DNA from: an uncultured Victivallis sp.
Lineage (GTDB): Bacteria > Verrucomicrobiota > Lentisphaeria > Victivallales > Victivallaceae
DNA length: 64,000 bases
Direction of reading: 5' to 3'
Assembly (NCBI RefSeq): GCF_944391105.1
Contig: NZ_CALXSK010000004.1
Span: 50,213-114,212 of the forward strand
Shown here piece by piece: positions 43,852 through 51,157 of this stretch. The number at the start of each line of letters is the position of its first letter. The stretch's first letter is position 1. Below the pieces are notes generated by a model. The model did no database searches. It saw only the letters and a program-made list of their open reading frames with translations, and had not been told where the DNA came from. Position numbers and translations under genes: made by a program.

Positions 43852-44895
43852 ATGATACGTTTTGCGACGATCGGCACGAATTTCGTGACCGGCTGGATGC
43901 TGGAAGCCGCCCGGAGCTGCCCGAAACTGCACTACGCGGCGGTCTATTCGAGGAGTGCGGAAAAAGCGCGGGAGTTCGCCTCCCGTCACGGGGCGGAGGC
44001 GATTCACACGGATCTCGACGCGCTTGCGGACGATCCCGGCGTCGACGCGGTCTACATCGCGAGTCCGAACTGTATGCACTTCGAGCAGGCCGCGCGGATG
44101 CTTGCGCACGGCAAGCATGTTCTGTGCGAAAAGACGATTACCTCGAACCGGCACGAACTGGCGCGGCTGCTGGAGATTGCGGCGGAGAACCGGGTGATTC
44201 TGCTCGAAGCGATGCGTTCGGTCTTCGACCCCGGCTTCCGCGCGATCGAGGAGAATCTCCATAAACTCGGGAAGATCCGGCGCGCGAGTTTCCAGTATTG
44301 CCAGTACTCCTCCCGCTACGACAAGTTCAAGGCCGGGATCGTCGAGAATGCGTTCAATCCGGCGCTTTCCAACGGCTCGCTCATGGATATCGGGGTCTAC
44401 TGCGTGCATCCGCTCGTGAAACTCTTCGGGCGGCCGGACCGCATTGTCGCCGACGCGGTGTTTCTCGACAACGGCGTGGACGGCGCCGGGACGATCCTCG
44501 GGAGCTGGAAGTGCGGCATGCAATCCGAACTGCTCTACTCGAAGATCACGAACAGCCGGGTTCCGAGCCAGATCCAGGGGGAGGCGGGCAGCATGATCAT
44601 CCGCGAGATCGCCAATCCGCACGAGGTGACGATCATCCGCAACGACGGCACGAGCGAGTGCGTCTACTCCCGCGCCGACAAGTCGAGCAACAACATGGTT
44701 TACGAACTCCGCGAATGGTGCCGGCTGATCCGGGAGGGGAACGGGGAAAACCCGCACAATCGCGCTTCTCTGCTTGAACTCGAAGTGATGGACGAAGCGC
44801 GCCGTCTGACCGGAATCCGCTTCCCTGCGGACGAGGCGTGGAAAGAGTGTTCCCGGCCGCAGGTTTTCCGAAGTTTTCCTCAAAACGGCGATTGA
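43852..44895 (+). CDS. Gfo/Idh/MocA-family NAD(P)-dependent oxidoreductase
   Basis: Cytoplasmic sugar or sugar-alcohol dehydrogenase family, 347 residues. The N-terminal Rossmann fold starts FATIGTNFVTGWML (a less usual GTNF form of GxGxxG). The conserved lysine lies in HVLCEKTITSN, where most members have EKP; the C-terminal domain has SNGSLMDIGVYCVHPLVKLFG with the active-site Asp/His pair (DIGVYCVH). AAGGAGAGG precedes the ATG. Substrate unknown; the next gene, a sodium/sugar symporter, suggests a sugar. Confidence 0.88.
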   Translation: MIRFATIGTNFVTGWMLEAARSCPKLHYAAVYSRSAEKAREFASRHGAEAIHTDLDALADDPGVDAVYIASPNCMHFEQAARMLAHGKHVLCEKTITSNRHELARLLEIAAENRVILLEAMRSVFDPGFRAIEENLHKLGKIRRASFQYCQYSSRYDKFKAGIVENAFNPALSNGSLMDIGVYCVHPLVKLFGRPDRIVADAVFLDNGVDGAGTILGSWKCGMQSELLYSKITNSRVPSQIQGEAGSMIIREIANPHEVTIIRNDGTSECVYSRADKSSNNMVYELREWCRLIREGNGENPHNRASLLELEVMDEARRLTGIRFPADEAWKECSRPQVFRSFPQNGD

Positions 44896-44920
44896 AATTA
44901 TTGGAAATTCATGATATATT
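44892..44920 (+). promoter_or_regulatory. Promoter of the sodium/sugar symporter gene
   Basis: TTGAAA (44892-44897), a 17-base spacer and TATATT (44915-44920). It begins within the stop region of the oxidoreductase gene. Confidence 0.65.
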
Positions 44921-44926
44921 CCACCA

Positions 44927-45058
44927 CACGGCACAAGTATGGGAACAAGGCTGCCGGTTGCCCGATACAGCCGTGCAACACCCCTGCTTTGCAAAACAGC
45001 AGCGAAGCTTAATCAGGGGAAGCCGGACGTTACACCGCGGATTTCGTGGACGTCCGGC
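44927..45058 (+). promoter_or_regulatory. Long structured leader RNA upstream of the symporter (unidentified cis-element)
   Basis: About 155 bases separate the likely transcription start from the ATG, and nearly all can pair. Arm 1 is CACGGC (44927-44932) with GCCGTG (44970-44975), extended by GTAT/ATAC and GGG/CCC. Arm 2 is CCCCTG (44981-44986) with CAGGGG (45014-45019), containing CTTTGC/GCGAAG. Arm 3 is GCCGGACGT (45022-45030) with ACGTCCGGC (45050-45058), capped by CCGCG/CGTGG. No known riboswitch class is recognised. The ribosome-binding site follows unpaired at 45070-45078. Confidence 0.5.
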
Positions 45059-45085
45059 CGCCCGCAGTCAGGAAAGGATGGTTTT

Positions 45086-46768
45086 ATGCAGGCTATCTGG
45101 TTCACATTGATTTCATTTGTTTTCTTCACCGGCCTGGTCGCCGTTCTGACCTGGCTGGCGACCCGCGGGGAGGATCTCAAAACTCAGAAAGGCTACTTTC
45201 TGGCCGGGCGTTCTCTGACGTTTCCCGTGATCGCTGGATCTCTGCTGCTGACGAACCTCTCGACCGAACAGATGGTGGGGTTGAACGGCGATGCGTTTAC
45301 GGCGGGGCTCTCGGTCATGGTGTGGGAGGTGGTTGCGGTCGTCGCGCTTGTGGCGATGGCGCTCTTTTTCCTGCCGCGCTTTTTAAAGAGCGGAATCGCG
45401 ACGGTGCCGCAGCTGCTTGAAATCCGGTTCGACAGTACGACGCAGATCATCTGCAATCTGATCTTCCTCATCGCCTACATGACGATTCTGCTGCCGATCA
45501 TTCTCTACACGGGTGCGCAGGGGATGGCGAGTATTCTGAATCTGCCGGAGCTGACGGGGATTCAGAATGAGACGACGCTGCTGTGGCTTTCGGTCTGGGT
45601 GATCGGTCTCATCGGCTCGGGTTACGCGCTGCTGGGCGGATTGCGGTCGACGGCTTTTTCGGATATGCTCAACGGGATCGGGCTGCTGGTCGGCGGATTC
45701 CTCATCACGTTCCTCGGGCTCAAGCTGATCGGCGGTGACGCGGGATTCCTCGGCGGCCTCAAGACGCTTTCGACGGAAATTCCGGATCGTCTGAACTCCA
45801 TCGGCGGACCCAGTGACCCGGTCCCCTTCTGGAACATCTTCACCGGCGTTCTCATCATCAACATCTTCTACTGGTGCACGAATCAGCAGATCATCCAGCG
45901 GACACTTGCGGCGAGCAACCTCTCCGAGGGGCAGAAAGGGGTGCTGCTGACCGGACTTCTGAAGCTGCTCGGGCCGATCTACCTGGTGCTCCCTGGAATC
46001 ATTGCCTATTACGTGTTCGTGGTGCAGCGCGGACAGGATGTGAAATCGGTTCTCGCGTATGGAACGCTGGTCCGCGAGGTGCTGCCGTGGTGGCTGACGG
46101 GATTCTTCGCCGCGGTGCTGGTCGGGGCGATTCTCTCAAGTTACAATTCGGCGCTGAACAGCACCTGCACGCTGTTCAGTCTCGGAATCTACAAGCGGCT
46201 GTGGAAGCCGCAGGCTTCGGAGATCGAAGTCGTGCGTTCGGGCAAATACTTCGGCTGTCTGATCGCGGTGATCTCGATGGTGGTCGCGCCGCTGCTGGCG
46301 GGGCAGGACAGCATCTTCACCTATCTTCAGACGATGAACGGCATCTACAACATTCCGATCTGCGCGGTGGTGATCGTGGGGTTGCTGAGCAAACGGACTC
46401 CGGCGATTGCGGCGAAGATCGCGCTGGTGGGCGGAGTGGTCATCATTGCGCTTGGAGTTTTGGCGTTCCCGGATCAGGTGACGCGGGTGTTCAGCGGCCA
46501 GTGGCACTTCTTCGGGGTGGTGTTTGTGCTGCTTGTGGCGATCATGCTGTTTTTCGCGTATGCGTTTCCGCGTCCGACGCCGTGGGTGCACGTGGATTCC
46601 GGCGAAGTGGATCTGCATCCCTGGAAGTATGTGGTTCCGTGCGGAATCGCGCTTCTGGTGCTGGTGGTGCTGATCTATGCGTTCTTCGCGGACTTCTCGG
46701 TTTTGAGTGAAAGTGTGAACGTCGTGGCGACGCCGGAGTCGGCGGAGGCGGTTGTCCCGCTCCAGTAA
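45086..46768 (+). CDS. Sodium:solute symporter (SSS family, SglT/YidK-like)
   Basis: Inner-membrane Na+-coupled transporter of the SLC5/SSS family, 560 residues and about fourteen helices. The start at 45086 (MQAIWFTLISF) has AAAGGA upstream; the frame is open further upstream but covers the structured leader. Landmarks are KGYFLAGRSLTFPVIAGSLLLTNLSTEQMVGLNG, FWNIFTGVLIINIFYWCTNQQIIQRTLAASNLSEGQKG and AAVLVGAILSSYNSALNSTCTLFSLGIY (sodium-site helix), as in YidK/vSGLT sugar carriers. The sugar is not known. Confidence 0.9.
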   Translation: MQAIWFTLISFVFFTGLVAVLTWLATRGEDLKTQKGYFLAGRSLTFPVIAGSLLLTNLSTEQMVGLNGDAFTAGLSVMVWEVVAVVALVAMALFFLPRFLKSGIATVPQLLEIRFDSTTQIICNLIFLIAYMTILLPIILYTGAQGMASILNLPELTGIQNETTLLWLSVWVIGLIGSGYALLGGLRSTAFSDMLNGIGLLVGGFLITFLGLKLIGGDAGFLGGLKTLSTEIPDRLNSIGGPSDPVPFWNIFTGVLIINIFYWCTNQQIIQRTLAASNLSEGQKGVLLTGLLKLLGPIYLVLPGIIAYYVFVVQRGQDVKSVLAYGTLVREVLPWWLTGFFAAVLVGAILSSYNSALNSTCTLFSLGIYKRLWKPQASEIEVVRSGKYFGCLIAVISMVVAPLLAGQDSIFTYLQTMNGIYNIPICAVVIVGLLSKRTPAIAAKIALVGGVVIIALGVLAFPDQVTRVFSGQWHFFGVVFVLLVAIMLFFAYAFPRPTPWVHVDSGEVDLHPWKYVVPCGIALLVLVVLIYAFFADFSVLSESVNVVATPESAEAVVPLQ

Positions 46769-46779
46769 TTCGGAAACAT

Positions 46780-46817
46780 CTCCTTCTCCCCGGACAAATC
46801 GAGCGGGGGAGAAGGAG
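46780..46817 (+). terminator. Strong hairpin after the symporter gene
   Basis: Perfect 12-bp stem CTCCTTCTCCCC (46780-46791) with GGGGAGAAGGAG (46806-46817). It lacks an immediate T-run but is the only strong hairpin before the tRNA-Cys promoter. Confidence 0.6.
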
Positions 46818-46854
46818 AAATCCTCATTATTTTGAAAAAAATTGAAAAACGGAT

Positions 46855-46882
46855 TTGCTTTTTCGGAAAGTTCAGTTATAGT
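46855..46882 (+). promoter_or_regulatory. Promoter of tRNA-Cys
   Basis: TTGCTT (46855-46860), a 16-base spacer and TATAGT (46877-46882), 15 bases before the tRNA. Confidence 0.65.
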
Positions 46883-46897
46883 ATACCCTCGTCACGA

Positions 46898-46971
46898 GGC
46901 GTGGTAGCCAAGAGGTTAGGCAGCGGTCTGCAAAATCGCTTAGACCGGTTCGATTCCGGTCCACGCCTCCA
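46898..46971 (+). tRNA. tRNA-Cys (anticodon GCA)
   Basis: 74 bases with encoded CCA. Acceptor GGCGTGG/CCACGCC, D stem GCC/GGC, anticodon stem GCGGT/ATCGC with loop CTGCAAA (anticodon GCA), T arm ACCGG-TTCGATT-CCGGT. A run of eight T follows directly. Confidence 0.97.
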
Positions 46972-47100
46972 TTTTTTTTGCTCGCGAAAGAGGTTCCGGG
47001 CAGATCTTCCCTTTCCCGTTTGCAATTCCGGGACGGCGGAGTATGGTAACTCCCGATCCGTGCACAAGAGACCGCGGCAATCTTAACTGGGAGCAGAAAC

Positions 47101-47661
47101 GTGAGAAAGATAATGATTGTGAAACTGGTGATTCTGCTGGTTTTCGTTCTGCAGGGCGTTGTGAGCGGTCTGAGGTTTCCGGAAGAGATTCTCGCGCGCG
47201 GCATTGTGACGCCCGGCGGCGGGGAGGGTTCCGCGCACTGGCTGAATCTGGTGTTTCCGGCTTTTGTCGCTTTGGTTGTGCTGGCGGGGAACACAGGCGT
47301 ATATTTTCTGGGACTGTTCGTCTTTTCCAGAAAAACACTGGCCGAAACTTTGCAGCGGAACGGCTTCCCCGCGGGAAAGATCATCCCGTTTCTGGATTTC
47401 ACCTGGATATGGCTTCTATGCTTTTCGACCGCCGCGGTGTTCGGCCTCATCGTCTGGATTCGCAGCGTGATCCTGAATGCTCCGGAGCTGCTGTTGTACT
47501 CCATTTTCTATTTCGGATTCACCGGGTATTTTGCCGTTCTGTATTGCTGTTTCTGCACGAAATTCAGTGACGAACAGCAGAGAAAGTATCTCTTCGGCGC
47601 ATACGTCAATTCCGGGATCCGTTCTCTCTTCCGCAAAGTCAAAGGAATTTTCCGCGCATAA
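47101..47661 (+). CDS. Small integral membrane protein of unknown function
   Basis: 186 residues from a GTG start with GGGAG 7 bases upstream (an ATG at 47113 is the alternative). Four hydrophobic segments are visible: about 5-24, 48-75, 97-120 and 128-152. Then comes a charged tail (SDEQQRKYLFGAYVNSG and a basic C-terminus). No family is recognised. It stands alone between tRNA-Cys and a convergent aldo/keto reductase gene. Confidence 0.7.
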   Translation: MRKIMIVKLVILLVFVLQGVVSGLRFPEEILARGIVTPGGGEGSAHWLNLVFPAFVALVVLAGNTGVYFLGLFVFSRKTLAETLQRNGFPAGKIIPFLDFTWIWLLCFSTAAVFGLIVWIRSVILNAPELLLYSIFYFGFTGYFAVLYCCFCTKFSDEQQRKYLFGAYVNSGIRSLFRKVKGIFRA

Positions 47662-47676
47662 TCGCGAGGAGAAACC

Positions 47677-47699
47677 AGAGCCCCTGTTGCTGGGGCTCT
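47677..47699. terminator. Bidirectional hairpin between convergent genes
   Basis: AGAGCCCC (47677-47684) pairs perfectly with GGGGCTCT (47692-47699) over a 7-base loop, between the membrane-protein stop at 47661 and the reductase stop at 47728. T-runs are weak on both sides. Confidence 0.55.
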
Positions 47700-47727
47700 T
47701 GTGATGGTTGATAAAACGGAATTTTTT

Positions 47728-48645
47728 TTACGGCAGGCGGTTGCCGGCGGAACGGTAGATCTCGTACCACTCCTCGCGCGAGAGCACCACGTCGGCGCCC
47801 CGGCTGTAATCCGCGACGCGATCCGGACGGGTTGTCCCGATGATGGTCTGGATTCGGGCCGGATGACGCGCAATCCACGCGACGGCGGCCGCTTCGCGGG
47901 AGATTCCGTGCCGCTCCCCGATTCTGCCGAGCGTCCGGTTCAGCTCCGTGTAGCGCTCATCCACCAGAAAGTTCCCCTCGAAAAAGCCGAACAGAAACGG
48001 CGACCAGGTCTGGATCGTGATCTCCCGGAGTCGGCAATATTCGAGTACGCTGCCGTCGAACATCGTCCCTGCCGGCGTATTGATGTTCACGTTGAGCCCG
48101 CAGTCGACGAGCGAAGTGTGCGCCGGTCCGAACTGAAGCTGATTGACGATCAATTTCTGCGAGACGAATTTCTGAAGCAGTTCCATCTGCGCCGGATTTT
48201 CATTGCTCACACCGAAAAAACGGACTTTGCCCGAAGCATGCAGGGTTTCGAATGCCTGTGCGACCTCCTCCGGTTCCATCAGCGTGTCGGGGCGGTGAAG
48301 AAGAAGCAGATCGAGATGATCGGTCTGCAGCCGTTTCAAACTGCCGTCCACCGATGCGAGGATATGCTCTTTCGAGAAGTCGAAAAATCCTTTCCGGATG
48401 CCGCATTTGCTCTGGATCAGAAGATTCTCCCGCAGTCCGGGATGCTTCGCAAGCATTTCCCCGAACCGGGATTCGCAATTGCCGCCGCCGTAGATGTCGG
48501 CGTGGTCGAAGAAGTTGATTCCCGCTTCAAGTGCGGTAAAGACCAATGTTTCAAGTTTGTCTTCGGGAAGCTCCGCAATCCGCATGCACCCGAGGGCGAC
48601 GGCGGAAGCCGCCAGTCCGCTTTTTCCGAGATCGATCGTTTTCAT
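47728..48645 (-). CDS. Aldo/keto reductase (YdhF-like)
   Basis: NADPH-dependent TIM-barrel reductase, 305 residues. The start at 48645 (MKTIDLGKSGL) has AGGAG 8 bases upstream. The catalytic tetrad is visible as Asp and Tyr in DHADIYGGG, Lys in IQSKCGI and His in LLLLHRPD; the cofactor end shows IQTIIGTTRPDR. Members reduce aldehydes and ketones of many kinds; substrate unknown. It is divergent from adenine deaminase. Confidence 0.9.
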   Translation of the reverse strand: MKTIDLGKSGLAASAVALGCMRIAELPEDKLETLVFTALEAGINFFDHADIYGGGNCESRFGEMLAKHPGLRENLLIQSKCGIRKGFFDFSKEHILASVDGSLKRLQTDHLDLLLLHRPDTLMEPEEVAQAFETLHASGKVRFFGVSNENPAQMELLQKFVSQKLIVNQLQFGPAHTSLVDCGLNVNINTPAGTMFDGSVLEYCRLREITIQTWSPFLFGFFEGNFLVDERYTELNRTLGRIGERHGISREAAAVAWIARHPARIQTIIGTTRPDRVADYSRGADVVLSREEWYEIYRSAGNRLP

Positions 48646-48706
48646 TCGAGTTTCTCCTGCTGCCGGGTGGACGAATCCCCCGGATCTGTTTTCTGTTGTC
48701 CGGATT

Positions 48707-48734
48707 ACTATACCTCCCCGCCCGGTGATTGCAA
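48707..48734 (-). promoter_or_regulatory. Promoter of the aldo/keto reductase gene
   Basis: Minus strand TTGCAA (48734-48729), a 16-base spacer and TATAGT (48712-48707). Confidence 0.6.
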
Positions 48735-48775
48735 GCGTCGGGATCGAATTCCGCCCTTTTCCGTGGATGGATCGG

Positions 48776-48804
48776 TTGAAGCTGAGTTGCGACCGGAGTA
48801 TATT
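48776..48804 (+). promoter_or_regulatory. Promoter of the adenine deaminase gene
   Basis: TTGAAG (48776-48781), a 17-base spacer and TATATT (48799-48804), 22 bases before the ATG. Confidence 0.6.
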
Positions 48805-48826
48805 AAACGGAAAATGGAGGGAACGT

Positions 48827-49834
48827 ATGGGGCCGGAATCCTGCTTTGATTTTGTAAAACTGCCGAAAACCGATCTGCATGTCCACCTCGAGGGCACGCT
48901 TGAGCCGGAGATGCTGTTCCGCCTCGCCGGGCGCAATCACATTCCGCTGCCGTGGAAGAGTCCCGCGATGCTGCGGGAAGCCTGCCGTTTCCGGGATCTG
49001 GCCGGATTTCTTGCGATCTACTACAAAGGGTGTGAAGTCCTGGTGACGGAACAGGATTTTTACGATCTTGCGCGCGCCTACCTTGAACGGGCGGCCGCCG
49101 ACGGGGTCGTCCATACGGAATTCTACTTCAATCCGCAGCTTTTCTGCCGGGAGTCGACGCCGCTTGCGGCGATCATGCGCGCGATTTTCTGCGCGATGGA
49201 TGAGATGCGCGACCGGATTTCGTCATTCTACATGGGGACCGTCATGCGAACCCGTCCCGTGGAGGAGGCGCTGCGTGCGCTCGACGAGCTCGCCCCCTGG
49301 TATGACCGGATCGTCGCATTCGGCATGGGCGGCGCGGAGAACGGCAATCCGCCGTCGCGTTTTCAGCGCTATTTCGACGCCTGCCGCGAACGGGGATTCC
49401 GCACCTGTGTTCACGCGGGGGAGGAGGGCCCCGCCGCATACGTGCGCGAAGCGGTTGCGCTCGGGATCGACCGGATCGATCACGGAAACGCGGCGATTCA
49501 GGATCCGGAGCTCGTGCGGCTTCTGGCGGAGAGACGGATCCCCTTGACGATGTGTCCGATTTCAAACCTCCGGCTCAACGTCGTGAACGAGCTGTCCGGA
49601 CATCCCTTGAAACGGATGCTCTCCCGGGGGGTGTGCGTCACGGTCAATTCGGATGATCCGGCCTATTTTCTCGGTTACGCCAGTGACAACTGGGCCGCGG
49701 TTCATCGCGCACTTGATCTGAGCGGCGCGGAGTTGCGGCAGCTCGCGTTGAACGGTGTCGAGGCGTCGTTTCTGCCCGAAGCGCGGAAAGCCGTCCTGCG
49801 GGAGAAAATCAAACGCGTGTTGCCTTCGGCGTAG
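48827..49834 (+). CDS. Adenine/adenosine deaminase (adenine deaminase type)
   Basis: Zinc hydrolase of purine salvage, 335 residues. The start at 48827 has GGAGG 6 bases upstream. Zinc ligands and catalytic residues appear in order: LPKTDLHVHLEGTLEPEM, CVHAGEEGP, DHGNAAI and VTVNSDDPAYF. The GTLEPEMLFRLAGRN opening, IYYKGCEVLVTEQDFYDLARAYLE and HAGEEGP match the adenine-specific (Aah1-like) branch better than classical adenosine deaminase; specificity is inferred. A weak hairpin (CGCC-TTC-GGCG near 49852-49862) follows. Confidence 0.88.
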   Translation: MGPESCFDFVKLPKTDLHVHLEGTLEPEMLFRLAGRNHIPLPWKSPAMLREACRFRDLAGFLAIYYKGCEVLVTEQDFYDLARAYLERAAADGVVHTEFYFNPQLFCRESTPLAAIMRAIFCAMDEMRDRISSFYMGTVMRTRPVEEALRALDELAPWYDRIVAFGMGGAENGNPPSRFQRYFDACRERGFRTCVHAGEEGPAAYVREAVALGIDRIDHGNAAIQDPELVRLLAERRIPLTMCPISNLRLNVVNELSGHPLKRMLSRGVCVTVNSDDPAYFLGYASDNWAAVHRALDLSGAELRQLALNGVEASFLPEARKAVLREKIKRVLPSA

Positions 49835-49899
49835 CCGTTTTGAAGTCGCCTTCGGCGGATGTTTTTGCGACTTTTCGTGAAAAATCCGGTCGAAAGCGC

Positions 49900-49928
49900 T
49901 TGACGAAGAGGGGAATCTGTGATATTTT
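49900..49928 (+). promoter_or_regulatory. Promoter of rpsD
   Basis: TTGACG (49900-49905), a 17-base spacer and TATTTT (49923-49928). A second TTGACA occurs at 49978-49983 without a convincing -10. The leader of about 110 bases holds the repeat CGGATTCCG twice and a CCGGCA/TGCCGG hairpin at 50011-50026. Confidence 0.6.
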
Positions 49929-50047
49929 AAGTTTTCTGTACCGATCGGATTCCGGGCCCCAATTTCATATTGCAGGCTTGACACCCGGATTCCGCGTTAT
50001 TAAAAACGTTCCGGCAAGGTTGCCGGGCACAACGAAAGGGATTGGTT

Positions 50048-50650
50048 ATGCCAACCGCAAGTCGAGCGAAACACAAATTCTGTCGTCGCGTGGGACAGTG
50101 CATCTGGGGAGATGCGACCTGCCCGAGCGTGAAGCGTCCGTATGCGGCCGGTCCGCACGGCAAGGGCCGCCGGGTGAAGCTCTCCACCTACGGCGAACTG
50201 CTCATGGAGAAGCAGAAACTCAAGAACTACTACGCGATCAGCGAAAAGCAGCTGCAGATTGCTTACGCGAAGGCGAAAGCCGGTATGGGTCAGGCTCATG
50301 AAAAGCTGTTCCGCAGCCTCGAGCAGCGTCTTGATGCGATGGTGTACCGTGCCGGTTTTGCACCGTCGATTTTTGCGGCGAAGCAGTTCGTGAACCACGG
50401 GCACATCCTTGTCGACGGCAAGCGGGTTGACCGCTCCAGCTATCAGCTCAAGGAAGGGCAGACGATTTCCATCGACGCGGCCAAGTCTCCGGCGATTGCC
50501 GAGATTGCGAAGAAGGGGAATGCGACGATTCCTCCGTACATGGAAGTTGATCTTGAGAACCTCAAGGCGACTCTGACCCGCGCGCCGCAGCTGGAAGAGA
50601 TTCCGGTCAGCGTGAAGATCATGAGCGTCATCGAATACTACGCTCGTTAA
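50048..50650 (+). CDS. rpsD: 30S ribosomal protein S4
   Basis: Primary 16S rRNA-binding assembly protein, 200 residues. The start at 50048 (MPTASRAKHKF) is preferred to the GTG two codons earlier. The N-terminal domain has RRVGQCIWGDATC and RPYAAGPHGKGRRVKLSTYGELLMEKQKL; the S4 RNA-binding fold follows (RLDAMVYRAGFAPSIFAAKQFVNHGHILVDGKRVD). Three cysteines in the N-terminal 30 residues recall the zinc-binding C+ type, which usually has four. It is expressed from its own promoter and ends in a perfect terminator rather than lying in a ribosomal operon. Confidence 0.97.
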   Translation: MPTASRAKHKFCRRVGQCIWGDATCPSVKRPYAAGPHGKGRRVKLSTYGELLMEKQKLKNYYAISEKQLQIAYAKAKAGMGQAHEKLFRSLEQRLDAMVYRAGFAPSIFAAKQFVNHGHILVDGKRVDRSSYQLKEGQTISIDAAKSPAIAEIAKKGNATIPPYMEVDLENLKATLTRAPQLEEIPVSVKIMSVIEYYAR

Positions 50651-50670
50651 GCGATTGAAATGGTGTTCGG

Positions 50671-50697
50671 AAACCGGCCTTCCCGGCCGGTTTTTTT
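50671..50697 (+). terminator. Terminator of rpsD
   Basis: AAACCGGCC (50671-50679) pairs with GGCCGGTTT (50685-50693), then continuing T to 50697. Confidence 0.88.
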
Positions 50698-50780
50698 ATG
50701 GGGCTTTTCATAATCCGGTCTGTTCGGTCAAGGATCATTGACCGAACCGAAAAAATGGAAAAAAAAACCTTCTAGTGAGG

Positions 50781-50808
50781 TTGATTTTTTCAGAAACAGG
50801 GTTATTTT
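50781..50808 (+). promoter_or_regulatory. Promoter of tRNA-Thr
   Basis: TTGATT (50781-50786), a 16-base spacer and TATTTT (50803-50808), 13 bases before the tRNA. Confidence 0.6.
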
Positions 50809-50821
50809 ATTGAGACGACAG

Positions 50822-50897
50822 GCCAATGTAGCTCAGTCGGTAGAGCAATTCACTCGTAATGAATAGGTCATCGGTTCGATTCCGATCATTGGCTCCA
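50822..50897 (+). tRNA. tRNA-Thr (anticodon CGT)
   Basis: 76 bases with encoded CCA. Acceptor GCCAATG/CATTGGC, D stem GCTC/GAGC, anticodon stem ATTCA/TGAAT with loop CTCGTAA (anticodon CGT), T arm ATCGG-TTCGATT-CCGAT. Confidence 0.97.
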
Positions 50898-50912
50898 GTT
50901 TTGATTCTGCAA

Positions 50913-50942
50913 GCCGGGCGTTTACTCCGCCTGGCGTTTTTT
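50913..50942 (+). terminator. Terminator of tRNA-Thr
   Basis: GCCGGGCG (50913-50920) pairs with CGCCTGGC (50928-50935, one G-T pair), then a G and six T. Between here and the symporter end at 51158 I see no gene. Confidence 0.8.
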
Positions 50943-51157
50943 ATGCCGAAATTGCGGGAAACCCCATCCCGCACCACCATTTGCGGATCGGGAACATACA
51001 CCATGGCAGGATCAAGTCCCCTGCATGAGTCGAGCTGCAGATCCGCCGGAAGAGGGCGCGCAATCCGAAGGCATGCGCAACGTTGAAACTTCTGAATGCT
51101 CCGGGGTGAGATACCGTGGTGACGGGTGGAGTCGGTCATTCATCCCCGGAAGTGATA

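Noticed and set aside
44927..45058. Cobalamin or guanidine riboswitch upstream of the symporter
   Set aside because: The conserved boxes of those classes are not present; only the general presence of stems is supported.
49978..50003. Second promoter for rpsD (TTGACA at 49978)
   Set aside because: The best -10 candidates are at 14 bases or are poor at 17 bases; the promoter at 49900-49928 fits better.
50943..51157. Possible small gene between tRNA-Thr and the symporter end
   Set aside because: Frames are open on both strands but lack a ribosome-binding site, a conserved motif or a promoter.
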